Source: Anthopleura xanthogrammica
Taxonomy: Eukaryota; Cnidaria; Anthozoa; Actiniaria; Actiniidae
NCBI GenBank assembly: GCA_964019055.1
Contig: OZ025219.1
Coordinates: 9,304,388-9,368,387, forward strand
Reading direction: 5' to 3'
Length of the DNA stretch: 64,000 bases
In this document: one piece after another, positions 1 through 11,124 of the stretch
Layout: each line of letters begins with the position of its first letter
How positions within the stretch are numbered: position 1 is the first letter of the stretch
Made by a program: the position numbers and the translations under genes
The notes under the pieces: generated by a model
Told to the model about the DNA's origin: nothing
The model's input: only the letters and a program-made list of their open reading frames with translations
Databases searched by the model: none

Positions 1-361
1 GCTTTGAAATGATACCTGCAGTCAGCCCATCCCTTTTCCAAGAAAAATCTTGTATTGTCTGCACCAAATCTCTTCCTCCAGTCCACAGTACAGGAAGCCC
101 AAGCGCTTAGTTTCCAATAGTGGTAGTGATAGCGATTTTCAACTTTGAGATCGAATAGATAAAAGATGTGGTTGCAAATTCGTCTTGTGCAACATCACCA
201 TTATTTAGATGTCTTGTACGGTCTGGTCAGGGTGTGGGTGTTTGTATTAAATCTTAGTTTTAAAAAATGTTTTTTTCTCTCCATATTTTCCTTGTCTGGA
301 AGCAAAGTGATGCTTTTTTTTTTGCTTCGGCGATTTGGACAAGGTTTTTTCTTTTGTCTAT

Positions 362-536
362 GGGAAGTTCCCTCCATGCGCCATCTTGCCAAGTAGCCGT
401 GGTTTGGCATCGAAGCGAAAAATGAGGTAACCTTTTTTAACGCCATTCACGTCTCTATCATTGCAAGGTCACCTCATGTCTCGCTTCGTTGCCAAGGCAC
501 GGCTACTTTTCAAGATGGCGCAAGGAACTGTGAAAA
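362..536. mobile_element. Hairpin/MITE-like element (U1)
   Basis: Imperfect inverted repeat with arms of about 65 bases. The left arm has GCGCCATCTTG followed by a tract ending in ATGAGGTAACC. The right arm (about 468-536) is its reverse complement with a few mismatches. No coding capacity. Same element at 19694-19868 (U2) and 39004-39178 (U3). The superfamily cannot be assigned from sequence alone. Confidence 0.7.
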
Positions 537-550
537 GGGACTATTTAGCA

Positions 551-830
551 GTGGCGTAGCAGTAGCCTGGGGGGGGGGGGGGGGGGATCCGATGTGAAAG
601 GGGCGGGGATGCCCGTCGTACCTTTTTGGGGTTAATTTTCGTTGTGGTACCCTTAAGGTGTTCAAACGAAAAACTAATTGAAATGCTGTAAAATTAGCGT
701 CATTTGGTACCATTTAGGGGTGTAGCTTGTGATTTTTATGACTACGAGAAAGAGAATTTTGGTACCTTTTAGGGGTCATTTTCCGAAACGAGCATCCCCA
801 CCCTTCTATATATGGGAGTTCCCCACTGCC
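551..830. mobile_element. Poly-G-headed non-autonomous element (U1)
   Basis: Starts CAGTGGCGTAGC, then an 18-G run (569-586), then an AT-rich core with recurring GGTACC...TTAGGGGT blocks, ending in inverted GGGATGCCCGTC/GAGCATCCCC motifs. A CAGTGGCG start is typical of hAT-type ends, but I see no clear target duplication. The G-run is 17 in U2 (19901-19917) and 14 in U3 (39211-39224). The right end is approximate. Confidence 0.5.
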
Positions 831-1583
831 CTCGGGAGCGGTAGTGCTCTCGCCTTTTACCTCTGGGGTATCGGGTTCCATTCTGGGCAAGCATTACATG
901 CAAGTAGAGGTCATAACAACAACAAACAAACAAACAAACGCTTTTCACTAGTACTAACATCAGTTCCCATGTGTAGCCACACTCCTCTCTGATCATTGCC
1001 TTGTTTCAAAGGTACATGATTGAAAGTCACGAGTGCTGGGAGTTGGGATATGAAAACTTTTTTGGGATTAGAATTTACAAAATGGAACAGAATTAACATT
1101 TTACTTTCCAGTGAGTTAGTTGTAGTCGTCGAAGCGACAGAGCAGAAAACCCGTTTTTGTCCTCTCGTTATAAGGACAGCTAAATGTCTTAAGCTCAATA
1201 TTTTGTAAACACGCTCTTTTAGGGCCAAAAAACAAAATTTGAAATGCGACCAAAATTTAGTGAATGCGGTTTAGACATATGCCTTGAACTTTGGGAGAGG
1301 TGATATTTTGATCAGCAGAAAAACTGACATTTCCGTAACTATCTCCAAGTAGCTTTACTCCAGTTCGACAGCTATATATAGGATTTTCAGTGTCACGATG
1401 TTGGAGCAACAGTGACATAAATATAATGAAACGCTTATACTTTTGCAGTACACTGCCAGTTATTATAAAAAATCAAGTTTTGTAGCCCTTGTCGTTTTTG
1501 TGCTCATCGAAGCTCCTTATTTTCATGTTAGCGATGTCCAATTCTTGAATCAAATGAGATTATCGTTGCCTTTATTGCTGTAT
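831..1583. other. No gene seen (U1; also U2 and U3)
   Basis: AT-rich non-coding sequence with only short chance reading frames on both strands and a small CAAA-type repeat at 921-940. The same holds at 20162-20914 and 39469-40221. Confidence 0.6.
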
Positions 1584-1728
1584 TAGAGTGCATTCAGTAA
1601 AAGCGTGAAACACTAATTACTAAATTGTGCAAAATAGTGCTAGCTGAACAAAAGAAAACAAAAGAATTAGCATAAAATAGTACAAAATAGTGTTACTAAT
1701 GTTTCATGCTTTTACTGAATGCACTCTA
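1584..1728. mobile_element. Short MITE with TAGAGTGCATTCAG ends (U1)
   Basis: About 145 bases. Both ends read inward TAGAGTGCATTCAGTAAAAG, and the similarity continues imperfectly to about 40 bases. TA lies at both outer edges, which would fit a TA-target (Tc1/mariner-like) insertion. The interior is AT-rich without coding. Copies: 20915-21059 and 40222-40366. Confidence 0.7.
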
Positions 1729-1820
1729 CATTACATCATTACACAAACTATCACTTATTCAGTATAAACCCCCGTATAAACCTAATAGTAAATGCACTCT
1801 TACTATTAAATTGCCTTAAA

Positions 1821-2268
1821 ACATCTGACTATATTTTCAGTATAGATTCTACATGAGGTGAGCCGTTGACTGGCCAGAAAAAAATATATGGTTTGAGTGA
1901 TGCGTCTTCAGTGAAGTCATAAAGGTTTCTCCATGCCATATGCTAATGACTGTGACATAAGGGGAGTCATCATTTAACATACAAAACTTAACTGCGACAG
2001 ATAAATTGAGTTTGGAATGCATCATTGTTTTACCTTTAACTCTCATACAAATTATTGAAAATTAGTTTTCACATAGTAGCCATTGTTTCGAATTACAAGC
2101 AACAACTAATAAACATAAATGACTCCCCTGACGTTACAGTCATTAGCATATGGCATGGGAAAACCTTTATGATAACTTCAAAACGCATCAGTCAAACTGT
2201 ATAATTGTTTTGGGCCACACAACAGCTCACCTCATGTAGAATCTATACTGAGAATATTGTCAGATGTG
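1821..2268. mobile_element. Long imperfect palindrome, about 150-base arms (U1)
   Basis: Left arm about 1821-1975 and right arm about 2117-2268 are reverse complements at roughly 75-80 % by eye. They share CAGTATAGATTCTACATGAG and CCATGCCATATGCTAATGAC blocks. The arms differ from each other but each is the same in all three units, so the arms diverged before the tandem duplication. Copies: 21152-21599 and 40459-40906. Confidence 0.75.
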
Positions 2269-3095
2269 TCATAGGCACTTTTATGAGTGTTTATGTTTAT
2301 GTTAAGAGGGGAAGTCAGCAAAAATCGAACATACGCCGGCAACAGTCAAAAATTCGATTTCGCTCATATTTTGGTATTAGGTAGGCCTATATGCGAGATA
2401 TATCATGGTATGTTTCATTTGTCGAAATATGGCTTCATTTCCGAGAAAAACGAGAAAAACAAATTTGTCAATAATTGACCCTTTGAGAGAGCCAAAATGT
2501 ACTCCAACTTCGGGGGGCTTGCGTGCCTTTGCAAAACTATCTACATGTTTAATTCTTAAACAACTGTTTTATATGATGTTTTAACTTTAAAAAGCTGAAA
2601 TTTCATTGTCTTCCAATAAATTTATAACGGTGAAAAAAATTTATTTACCAGGGTACCTTTGACGCCTTGTGAAAAGTAACGAATTTTCAAAAAATGTTTT
2701 CACCGTGTGCTAAATAAAATAAAAGACCGATATTAAGAAAATGAAAGGTCGAAATAATATTCTAACCGTGACTGAAAGCTTTTTTGGGGGTTTTTGTTCT
2801 GCGACGAGAAGAATGTGTTTGGTGATCCACGTGTTTGTACCGTACATGAAGTACCTAAATCTAAAGCATCGCAATCAAGTTTACATTTTAAGATATTGAA
2901 CATGACCTCATTATTGCTCGAGTTTTGCAAACTTGATAAGAGAAGAGAAGAAAAGAGAAAGATAGCATAATATTGATATCCTAAGAATCGAACTATGCCG
3001 ACTAATTTGAATAACTATTGTTCTCGACTGACTATCCTCTCATGTAAAAACACTTTCATATGTCCACGTGAACATGAGTCCAGAACAATAGTAAT
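2269..3095. other. No gene seen (U1; also U2 and U3)
   Basis: AT-rich spacer with no convincing exon, RNA or terminal repeat. Equivalent stretches are 21600-22426 and 40907-41733. Confidence 0.6.
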
Positions 3096-3340
3096 TCAAG
3101 TTGGTCGCCATGCGTTTTGTTGGTCGATGATTTTTGAAACTAAACAAAAGTGACATAAAATAATTAAGGCAACTAGAAAAAAAAAAAAGAACATGAAACA
3201 GATAACCAAATCGAAAGCATTATTAGCTCCATGATTTCCCCCTCCACCACCATGGTGTTCGACAACTTGGTTAGACATAATACGTTCAATAACAGTAACG
3301 GTTTCTCCGACAACTGGGATTGATTGTGCGGCACCCACTC
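3096..3340 (-). pseudogene. Decayed leader paralogue of the deaminase-like gene (U1)
   Basis: The minus-strand frame begins directly after a splice acceptor (TTTACAG at 3341-3347) and reads V-G-A-A-Q-S-I-P-V-V-G-E, matching the leader of the 452-residue gene at 16293. The roughly 120 bases upstream of the acceptor also match. The start ATG is GTG here. After residue 20 homology is lost and the frame runs through five glycines, then a hydrophobic segment (AFDLVICF...VALIILCHFCL) that looks like one transmembrane helix. The first in-frame ATG (3276-3278) would give a 60-residue single-pass membrane peptide. Either a pseudogene or a short re-purposed membrane protein; the lost ATG favours the former. 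Confidence 0.6.
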
Positions 3341-3572
3341 CTGTAAACACAGAACTGAAACATTTGGATACTTTCAGTAAACTAGTGGGTTTTATTTATA
3401 CACATGTTATTAAACCAAATGCAATGGTCGATGATTGAAACTGACGCCCCCTGAATTCGTTCATCTTGTGAATTTTCTATTTGAAAGGCTGCATTTTACT
3501 TGGTTATTTTACCTCACCAATACACCGATCCCGGCTTTGCTTTAGTGACTACCGAACAATGGGTAGTTTACT

Positions 3573-3915
3573 CAGTAGACCTTTTTGCTCTATCACTATT
3601 TTCGACTTCGTGCGCTTTAAGAACAATAGGTGCAATCAAAGATTGTACGACATTTCAACATCTTTAGAATTTGAACAAAAGATGCTTGTATTTCATTGTT
3701 GTTGAACAATAGTTGTAGTCAGGCCATAATTTCAACATTCGTAAGTGTTGTGCATTGGTATGGCCCGACTCGTTGTTAATCAAAACAATGAAATACAAGC
3801 AACTTTTGTTCAAATTCTAAAGATGTTCAAATTCCGTAGAATCTTTGTTCTCACCTATTGTTTTTAGAGTGCACGAAGTCGAAAATAGTGTTAGAGCAAA
3901 AAGCTCTAGTGGAAT
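3573..3915. mobile_element. Palindromic element, about 130-base arms (U1)
   Basis: Arms about 3573-3706 and 3786-3915 are imperfect reverse complements sharing ACTATTTTCGACTTCGTGC and ATCTTTAGAATTTGAACAAA. The centre is itself partly palindromic around GGCCATA/TATGGCC. Farther out, ACCGATCCCGG (about 3525) and CGGGATCGGTG (about 4121) form a second weaker pair, so the element may extend to about 3520-4135. Copies: 22904-23246 and 42211-42553. Confidence 0.65.
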
Positions 3916-4535
3916 ATAGAATGTCCGACAAACAAACTCGACTCTAGAAGTATTTTTAGTAGCTGTCGATATTTTTCTTAATGTACCTTTAGAATGCATT
4001 TATTCTAAGACAGACATTTACGATTTTCAGCACTCGGTGTCTGTTCCATGCTGTATATCAAAAACACGTTTTAGCTTGTCTGACATAGCAACAGTAACTA
4101 GGGAGGTAAAACAATGAACTCGGGATCGGTGAATTGACAATTGACGTTCGCCCCTTCAACTTAATGTATATTGCGATATATTGGTTGTAAAGCATGGCAT
4201 TTAGATGGCTTACTGGGTTTTCCCTTCCCCAACAAGTTTAACTTTGTACATGGTTATACTTACAGGTAAATATGTGTAGTGCTTTTTTACTTGGATCTTT
4301 TTCCTCACCGATTACCAATCGCCGTTCGTCCCTTCAACCTTTTCAAGATTCAAGATTCGATGATATGTTGCTGTTGTAGTCGATTTTGCTTGCTTGGTTT
4401 CCTTTGGTGTTTGTTTAACCTATTTGACCAATCAGAGCTTATTTCTATGTTATTTTCCGATTTTCATGAGGAGGCTCTGGGTACGAGAATGGAAAAAAAG
4501 TAAAACACTTAAATAGGGAGTTATCATTATTTACC

Positions 4536-4770
4536 GGGGGGGGGGGGGGGGGGGGAGAGGGGGGCACTAGAATGGTGGTAAAGCCCTTTGGAAAAAAGGA
4601 GACCCTCCCTTGACATATGAAGGAAAAATACGTGACCCTCCCTGAGGCAGGATGTAAAATTTTATGACCCTTTCCCAACTTTAGATCTCAACCAAAAAAA
4701 GTGGCCCTCCCCAAACTTGAATGCAAAAAGCTATAACCCTCCCCCAAATTCTAGTGCCCCCCCCCCCCCC
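4536..4770. mobile_element. Poly-G/poly-C bounded element with minisatellite core (U1)
   Basis: Begins with 20 G then GGGGGGCACTAGAA and ends with TTCTAGTG then 14 C, so the ends are inverted copies of a homopolymer plus CACTAGAAT. The core is about four degenerate ~42-base repeats each containing ACCCTCCC. Homopolymer lengths differ between units (G/C): 20/14 here, 16/8 in U2 (23867-24091), 19/15 in U3 (43174-43408). Confidence 0.65.
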
Positions 4771-5105
4771 ACGAATAACGACTGAAACAAGTATATATTA
4801 CAGCAAGTTATAGCGTAAAACATTTTGTTTTATATTTACATATAACTAACTCTCCTAACTACCGTACACGCCCTTTTATACCACACACTGCAGCAGGGGC
4901 GTTAGCATGTTCAATTGAAGACTGCGAAGACTGCGAACTTTGGAAATAATGAGCTTCGTAAATATTTTTTTTCGGATCTTAAAACGTCAAATATTCTAAA
5001 ATAAATACAACCAAAAGGAAGAGGAATACCTATTCTTTCGATGAAAAATGCTGACCAAAAATATAGACAAGTGATTTAACTGTACGATGCGCTTATTTTT
5101 ACACT

Positions 5106-5812
<707 letters not shown>

Positions 5813-8726
5813 TAATGCTTATATATCGCTATTTAACAATAGAAGATCAATAGCGCTTTTAGTCTTTGACTTTGAGTTAGTAGAGGGAACTGGTTAGGAG
5901 ATCCGGCAAACTTCAAAGGGGCATGTTATCGTTATGGTTTTGGCTCTGTCACGTGACTCTGACCGTGCACACAACATTCCAGACGATCGATAATCAAAGA
6001 GTAAACAGAGACGTCCCCTCTACTAACTCTGCTTTGACAAGATCCATGATGTAACTGGGCGCTAAACCATGTATGGCTTTAAAAGTCATAAGAAGGATTT
6101 TGAAGTGGATACGTGCTTGAATGGGAAGCCAGTGTAGGTCAAATAGTATCGGAGTAATGTGAGAAAGTTTCCCAACATCTTTCACTAATCTTGCAGCTGC
6201 ATTCTGGACACGCTGTAGTTTTGCGATTTGCTCTTTGGGAAGGCCAAAATACAGACTGTTGCAATAGTCAAGCCTGCTTGTGACAAAAGCATGTACTAAT
6301 GTGAGAAGTGACTTGGCAGAAAGGTATGGCTTGATTCGGCGAATGTTATGTAGATGGAAAAAGGCAGATTTACAAGTGTTGGTGATTTGTTCCGACATAT
6401 TCAGATTCGAGTTAAGCCAACAGCCAAGATTCTTGACGGTTGTGCTGGAATTTACAACCGAGTTGCCAATTTTAAGCGTTAATGGATTAAGTTTTGCTAG
6501 TTGCTGTCGCGTACCAATTAGAATAAATTCTGTCTTAGCGTTATTGAGCATGAGCTTGTCATTCTCCATCCAATTCTTTATTCTTCCAATGCAATCCTCC
6601 ATGACTTTTACTGCATTTTCATACGATAGTCCATCTGGTTTGAAGCTAATATAGAGCTGCGTGTCGTCTGCATAGCAATGTGCTGTAGTAGGACTGTTGC
6701 AGATAACCTTGAACAGTTTTGATGCGTACAAGATAAAGAGTAGAGGGCCAAGGCAAGAGCCCTGGGGAACTCCACTATCCAGCTCAAAACGATTGGAAAA
6801 TGTTCTATCGATGAAAACACGCTGGCCCCTATTACTGAGGTATGATTGAAACCAATCTAGGGCAGTGCCTCCAATTCCAATTTCCTCAGACAGACGTTTG
6901 ATAAGAACATCATGACTAATAGTGTCAAATGCTGCACTCAAATCAAGCATAACCAACAGAGTAACCTCTTAAGAATTCATCTTAGTCAATATATCATTAG
7001 TTACTTTAAGAAGAGCCGTCTCAGTGCTGTGGAATTCACGATAGGAAGACTGGAGTACAGGATACATGGAGTTTTCCATGAGATGGGTATGTGTTTGTTC
7101 ATAGACTGCTTTCTCTGTAAGTTTTGAGATATATTTCAAGTTGCTGAGTGGTCGATAGTTCTTGAGCAATAAATCCAAGCCAGGTTTTTTCAGGACTGGG
7201 TTTACCTGAGCACACTTCCAGTCATCAGCAAATTGGCCAGACTGTAGAGATAAGTTGATGGTTTTGGTGATGGCAGGTAATAACACATCAGTGCACTCAA
7301 GAACAAGGGCCGTAGGCATTGGATCGAGATTGCAGGTTTTTTTACTGACACGCCCAATAAGTTTGACGACATCATCTTCAGAGAGCAAAGAGAAATCATT
7401 CAGTCATGCTGTAATAGAATCAGCTATAATGGTGTCATGAAAGGTATCCGGTGTATCATTTCCAACAGAAACAAGCTTTGAGTGGATGGTATTGATCTTC
7501 TCAACAAAGAAGTTTCCCATCTTGTTAGCAAGCTCATACTTGTCATCAAATGGAGGGAAATTAGACCTATTATCACTTTGGTTGAGGAGCTTTTTCGTGG
7601 CCTCGAACAACCGGCGTTGATCCATGCTGTTTTCTTCGATGAATGATTGATAGTATTTACGTCGAGACTCATTCATCAGTTTGTTAGCTGAGTTCTTTTG
7701 GACTTTGTAGAGTAACATATCTTCGTTTTTACTAGTTCGTCTCCATTTGCGTTCAGCTTTCCTTTTTTCACGTCTCGCCACTTTTATCTCGTCAGTGAAC
7801 CATGGTATTAAAGATCTAGTCTTAATGACCTTAGTTCTTAAGGGCGCATGACGGTCCAAGGCATTTTCTAGAGTAGTATTATAGCAATCTGCAATTTCCT
7901 CTAATGTATTGGGGGAATCACAGCAAAGGTCAGATTGAGCCAGTTCTTGACGTAGCTTAGCTTTGTCGATGCCTTTGGTCTTACGGTATGATATCTCTTT
8001 AACTTCAGGAGGTGGTTTTCCCAAAGTAAGATCACAGAGGACAGTCAGATGATCAGAGAAATAGTAGTCAGTGATAGGCTTGGAGCCAATGAGGGAGTCA
8101 GAGGCACGTGTGATAATCAGATCAAGAATATGACCAGAAATGTGTGTGGATTTGTCAACATGCTGTTCAAGACCCATCGATTCAAGTAGGTCTGTAAGAC
8201 GGATAGCGTCAGAGTCAAGGGCCGTGTCCATATGAATGTTAAAGTCACCAGTAATCAATAAGGGCTCAGAGCACATCACTACATTTTCAAGGAAGGCGGC
8301 GAATTCATCAAAAAATACACGAGTAGTTACCGGATGATCCGTCGAGTAGGGAGGACGGTAGATCACAATCAGACTCATTTTATTAGAGCCGTACTGAAGA
8401 AGCCATTCACAGAATTCAAAGGATCTGAGCTCACCACTGTCGATTTTTCGTGCATTTATGGTGTTCTTGAATAGCAACGCACAGCCGCCCCCTTTTCTAC
8501 CAGCACGTGTAGAGTCAAGTAGCTTGAAACCAGGTAGCGTAATTTCAGCCCTGTGTGCCATGTCATTCTGGGTTAACCATGTCTCAGTTATTGCAATCAG
8601 ATCGGCGCCAGTGGATGGAACATAACAGGCGAAGTTAGCAGTTTTGTTTTTTATAGATCTGGCATTCAGGGAACAAAGCCTTAGATGCCTTTTAGTTTTA
8701 GGGTGTGGTTGGTTAACAATCGAACG
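5813..8726 (-). mobile_element. CR1/L2-type LINE, 5'-truncated (U1)
   Basis: Non-LTR retrotransposon read on the minus strand. An AP-endonuclease plus reverse-transcriptase frame (8726 to 5994) is followed by a 3' UTR that ends near 5813 in TATATAAGCATTAAATTATT and passes into the trinucleotide tail. No ORF1 or zinc-knuckle protein is seen upstream and the frame has no clear start, so the element is 5'-truncated or decayed. Copies: 25134-28047 (U2) and 44436-47349 (U3). Confidence 0.85.
5994..8726 (-). pseudogene. LINE ORF2: AP-endonuclease and reverse transcriptase, two stops (U1)
   Basis: Copies RNA into DNA at a nicked target in LINE transposition. The frame opens at 8726 with the endonuclease N-terminus (LCSLNARSIKNK, then AITETW), continues through GDFNIH and SDH catalytic-core motifs, and is broken by TGA at 7404-7406. 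In the same frame it resumes with the reverse transcriptase: DLSAAFD, GVPQGSCLGPLLF, catalytic YADD, and the C-terminal RVQNAAARLV...LHWLPI region typical of the CR1/L2 group. U1 has a second stop, TAA at 6969-6971, where U2 and U3 have CAA. The C-terminus stops early after GTSLFTL. Not active. Confidence 0.9.
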
Positions 8727-9707
8727 CTATTAAATAAGGTTGCGCTTCAAAGGTTTAGGTCTCGTTGGTTGTTTAACATAATGTTTGATATTATAACAGG
8801 GATATTTGACTCAGATTCTTGAATACCAGGAAATACTTGATGTTGTGTAGGCCCTGGATTTTGACTGACGTCTCCCGACAGCAGAATTAGCTGAAAAGCT
8901 AAAGTTATGATTAGAACGAAGCGCTTTTATAGACATGATAGCACAAGATGTCTGATTACTTGACAGCCAAAATGGAAGCCAAATCCAGTAGATAAACGTC
9001 TGTTGACAGCCATAACTTTAGATTGAGTGACAATTGATAGATTTAAATCATAATCAACCATCCAACATCCATAATATTTGTACTAAATTTTTGATTAATA
9101 TTGTGCGTTCAATTAATATTGTTGTGGAAATAACTTTATACTTTGTATTAGTATAAGCTAATATGCTTATGTAAAAATATAATGTTAATATAGGGAAATA
9201 AAATTATTGATTAAAAAAAAATTTATTTGTGATTTTAAAATTACTATAATATTAACTAAATGTTAAATTAATTAAATTAATTAATATCAAATTAAAATTA
9301 AAAATTAAAAATGTTATAGTACACTCGACAAAATTACAGATTAAAATGGAAAAATTTCAGAAAACTGTTCAATACACACATAGGAAGGCCTCAAATTATG
9401 ATAACTAGACAAATTCAAGACGAAATAAATCATGTTTTGTAGTAGAAAGTCGTTTTTTTCTTTCTAGTTTTCGCCAAACAATTTGAGTTGGAGTTTTGAA
9501 TGTTCTCGTTTTACTACCTGTTGTCTTCTGTGGTTTTCTCGAAAAACAAATTCAACACCACAGCTACAATAAATGTAGAATAATGTAGAAAACAGCTAAC
9601 AATAGTTTTAAAGCAAATTTCTTTCCGTTTAGCGAAAACACAGCGAGTAGAGGCTCGTTTTTTGTTTTGAAAATAGTTAAGATCAAATCTTACCGGCAAA
9701 CTGTCGA
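8727..9707. other. AT-rich spacer, no gene (U1; also U2 and U3)
   Basis: Possible remnant of LINE 5' sequence up to about 8890. Positions 9050-9330 are extremely AT-rich with TTAATTAAATTAATTAA-type runs. No exon or RNA recognised. Same at 28048-29028 and 47350-48330. Confidence 0.6.
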
Positions 9708-9714
9708 GTAGTTG

Positions 9715-10007
9715 CACAGGTAGCCCAAGCAATCTACATGTACTTATATGGCAGCTTTGCAATGGTTTCATTGAAAAAAAACTGAAATTGCAATATATAA
9801 TATAGGTGAGGAGAAAAAAAATAGTAAACTTCTTTTAATCGATCTGAAATTTCGTAGAGATGTTAAGAGTCAAGAGAACAACACATTTTGCTAGTTTAAG
9901 ATCATCTTATCCAAAATTTACAAAATTATTGCAATTTCAGTTTTTTTTCAATGAAACCATTGCAAAGCTGCCATATAAGTACATGTAGATTGCTTGGGCT
10001 ACCTGTG
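9715..10007. mobile_element. 293-base MITE with 81-base perfect TIRs (U1)
   Basis: Both ends read inward CACAGGTAGCCCAAGC and stay identical for 81 bases, through an 8-A run, to ATTGCAATA. Flanked by a 7-base direct duplication GTAGTTG (9708-9714 and 10008-10014), which fits a target-site duplication. The 131-base interior is non-coding. The perfect arms imply recent mobilisation relative to the other palindromes here. Superfamily unassigned. Confidence 0.9.
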
Positions 10008-10700
10008 GTAGTTGTAGAGAGACGAATTCAGCTATTTATCACAGGTTAATTGATCCTAAGTTATCAATCCAGTCTTGAGATAAATAAATCTTCAGATAAT
10101 TCACCATTCAAAGAAAATAGCAGCGAAATTCTTCAAGCTACAAGAGGGAATATAATATCCAAAGCACATGGTCTGATCACTGGCGACTCGTTCACGGCAA
10201 GCTGTACTTCAAAACTTTTAACTTGAACGACATATTTGTCGCTTTTATCCCTTTTGATGTTGTCCAGCTAACTTGTTTTCAAAGAAAGTATTTTTGAAAT
10301 TGTGTTTTTGCAGTTATTAGCAAATGCTAAGAGGAAAAAAACTTATTTTAGCGAACTGTAAACTCTCAACTTTCGCTTAGTTTTCGCACAGTACGTTTTC
10401 AAAGAAAAGTCGCTTCTTGATTCGCTGTTTAGCTGTCATTACTGTCATTCAATAGTTGTAAACATGCATTAAAATGGCTTTTTACTTGAGATGTAAAATT
10501 ATTTTCTAGTATTTTGTAGTTCAAATCATACATAAAATACTAATCTAAAAAGGTTTTACAGCAACGTTAACACTTTCTATGCTGTTCTTGACTTAGCATA
10601 CTTGGAGAAGGGTCGGTTATAGCAAAGGCAAATGAAGATGGATGAATGCCTTCGCTTCGCATGTTTTATAAAATTTTGTTGAGTGAACTATAAATAAAAA
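10008..10700. other. No gene seen (U1; also U2 and U3)
   Basis: AT-rich sequence without recognisable exon, RNA gene or terminal repeats. Equivalent stretches are 29329-30021 and 48631-49323. Confidence 0.6.
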
Positions 10701-10857
10701 ATCGCACGACCTTCTCGTACAATTTGGAATTAATAGGCACTCGTAATGTTTTGAAAGTTCTTTAATTGCACTCGCCTAAAGGCTCGTGCAATTACAAGAA
10801 CTTTCAAAACATTACTCGTACCTATTAATTTCCAAACTGTACTCGAGGTCGTGCGAT
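10701..10857. mobile_element. Near-perfect hairpin element (U1)
   Basis: Arms of about 75 bases meeting at a short CCTAAAGG centre. The outer ends read ATCGCACGACC and its complement. The arms differ at a handful of positions. U3 49324-49480 keeps the full arm. U2 30022-30167 has lost 11 bases of the left arm. Confidence 0.75.
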
Positions 10858-10975
10858 TTCCTATACAAATATAAAATAATATATTTGTATACTTTTGTAT
10901 ACCTAAGTTTATTTAGTGAAATATGCAATAATGCAACTAAGAACTGAGACAGGTATATGTAAACAAGAGAAAGAA

Positions 10976-11124
10976 GGCTGTCCTTTCGGGTCAACATTAG
11001 CCACAAAGGCTGCTGGGTAGCTTTGTATCCGGTTCGGTAATAAGTCTGAAGGAAAGACACCTTGAAACTGTTGTCTCGTGAACGGATTCCCTTGTAAAAC
11101 AGCAGCAATTTGCCTGGTATTCAT
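10976..11124 (-). pseudogene. N-terminal fragment of a viral-type (adenain-like) cysteine protease (U1)
   Basis: The minus-strand frame starts ATG at 11124, immediately after the stop of the capsid fragment, and for about 50 residues resembles the N-terminus of the processing protease of Polinton/adintovirus-like elements (motifs NPFTRQQFQGVFPSD, YPAAFVANVDP). It ends abruptly at 10976, before any catalytic His or Cys, and runs into unrelated host sequence to a stop at 10909. Position 10976 is also where U3 stops matching U1, so it marks an insertion or recombination boundary. Family call is from recalled motifs; no search run. Confidence 0.55.

Noticed and set aside
6280..6654. 124-codon plus-strand frame in the LINE
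   Set aside because: Antisense shadow of the reverse-transcriptase frame.
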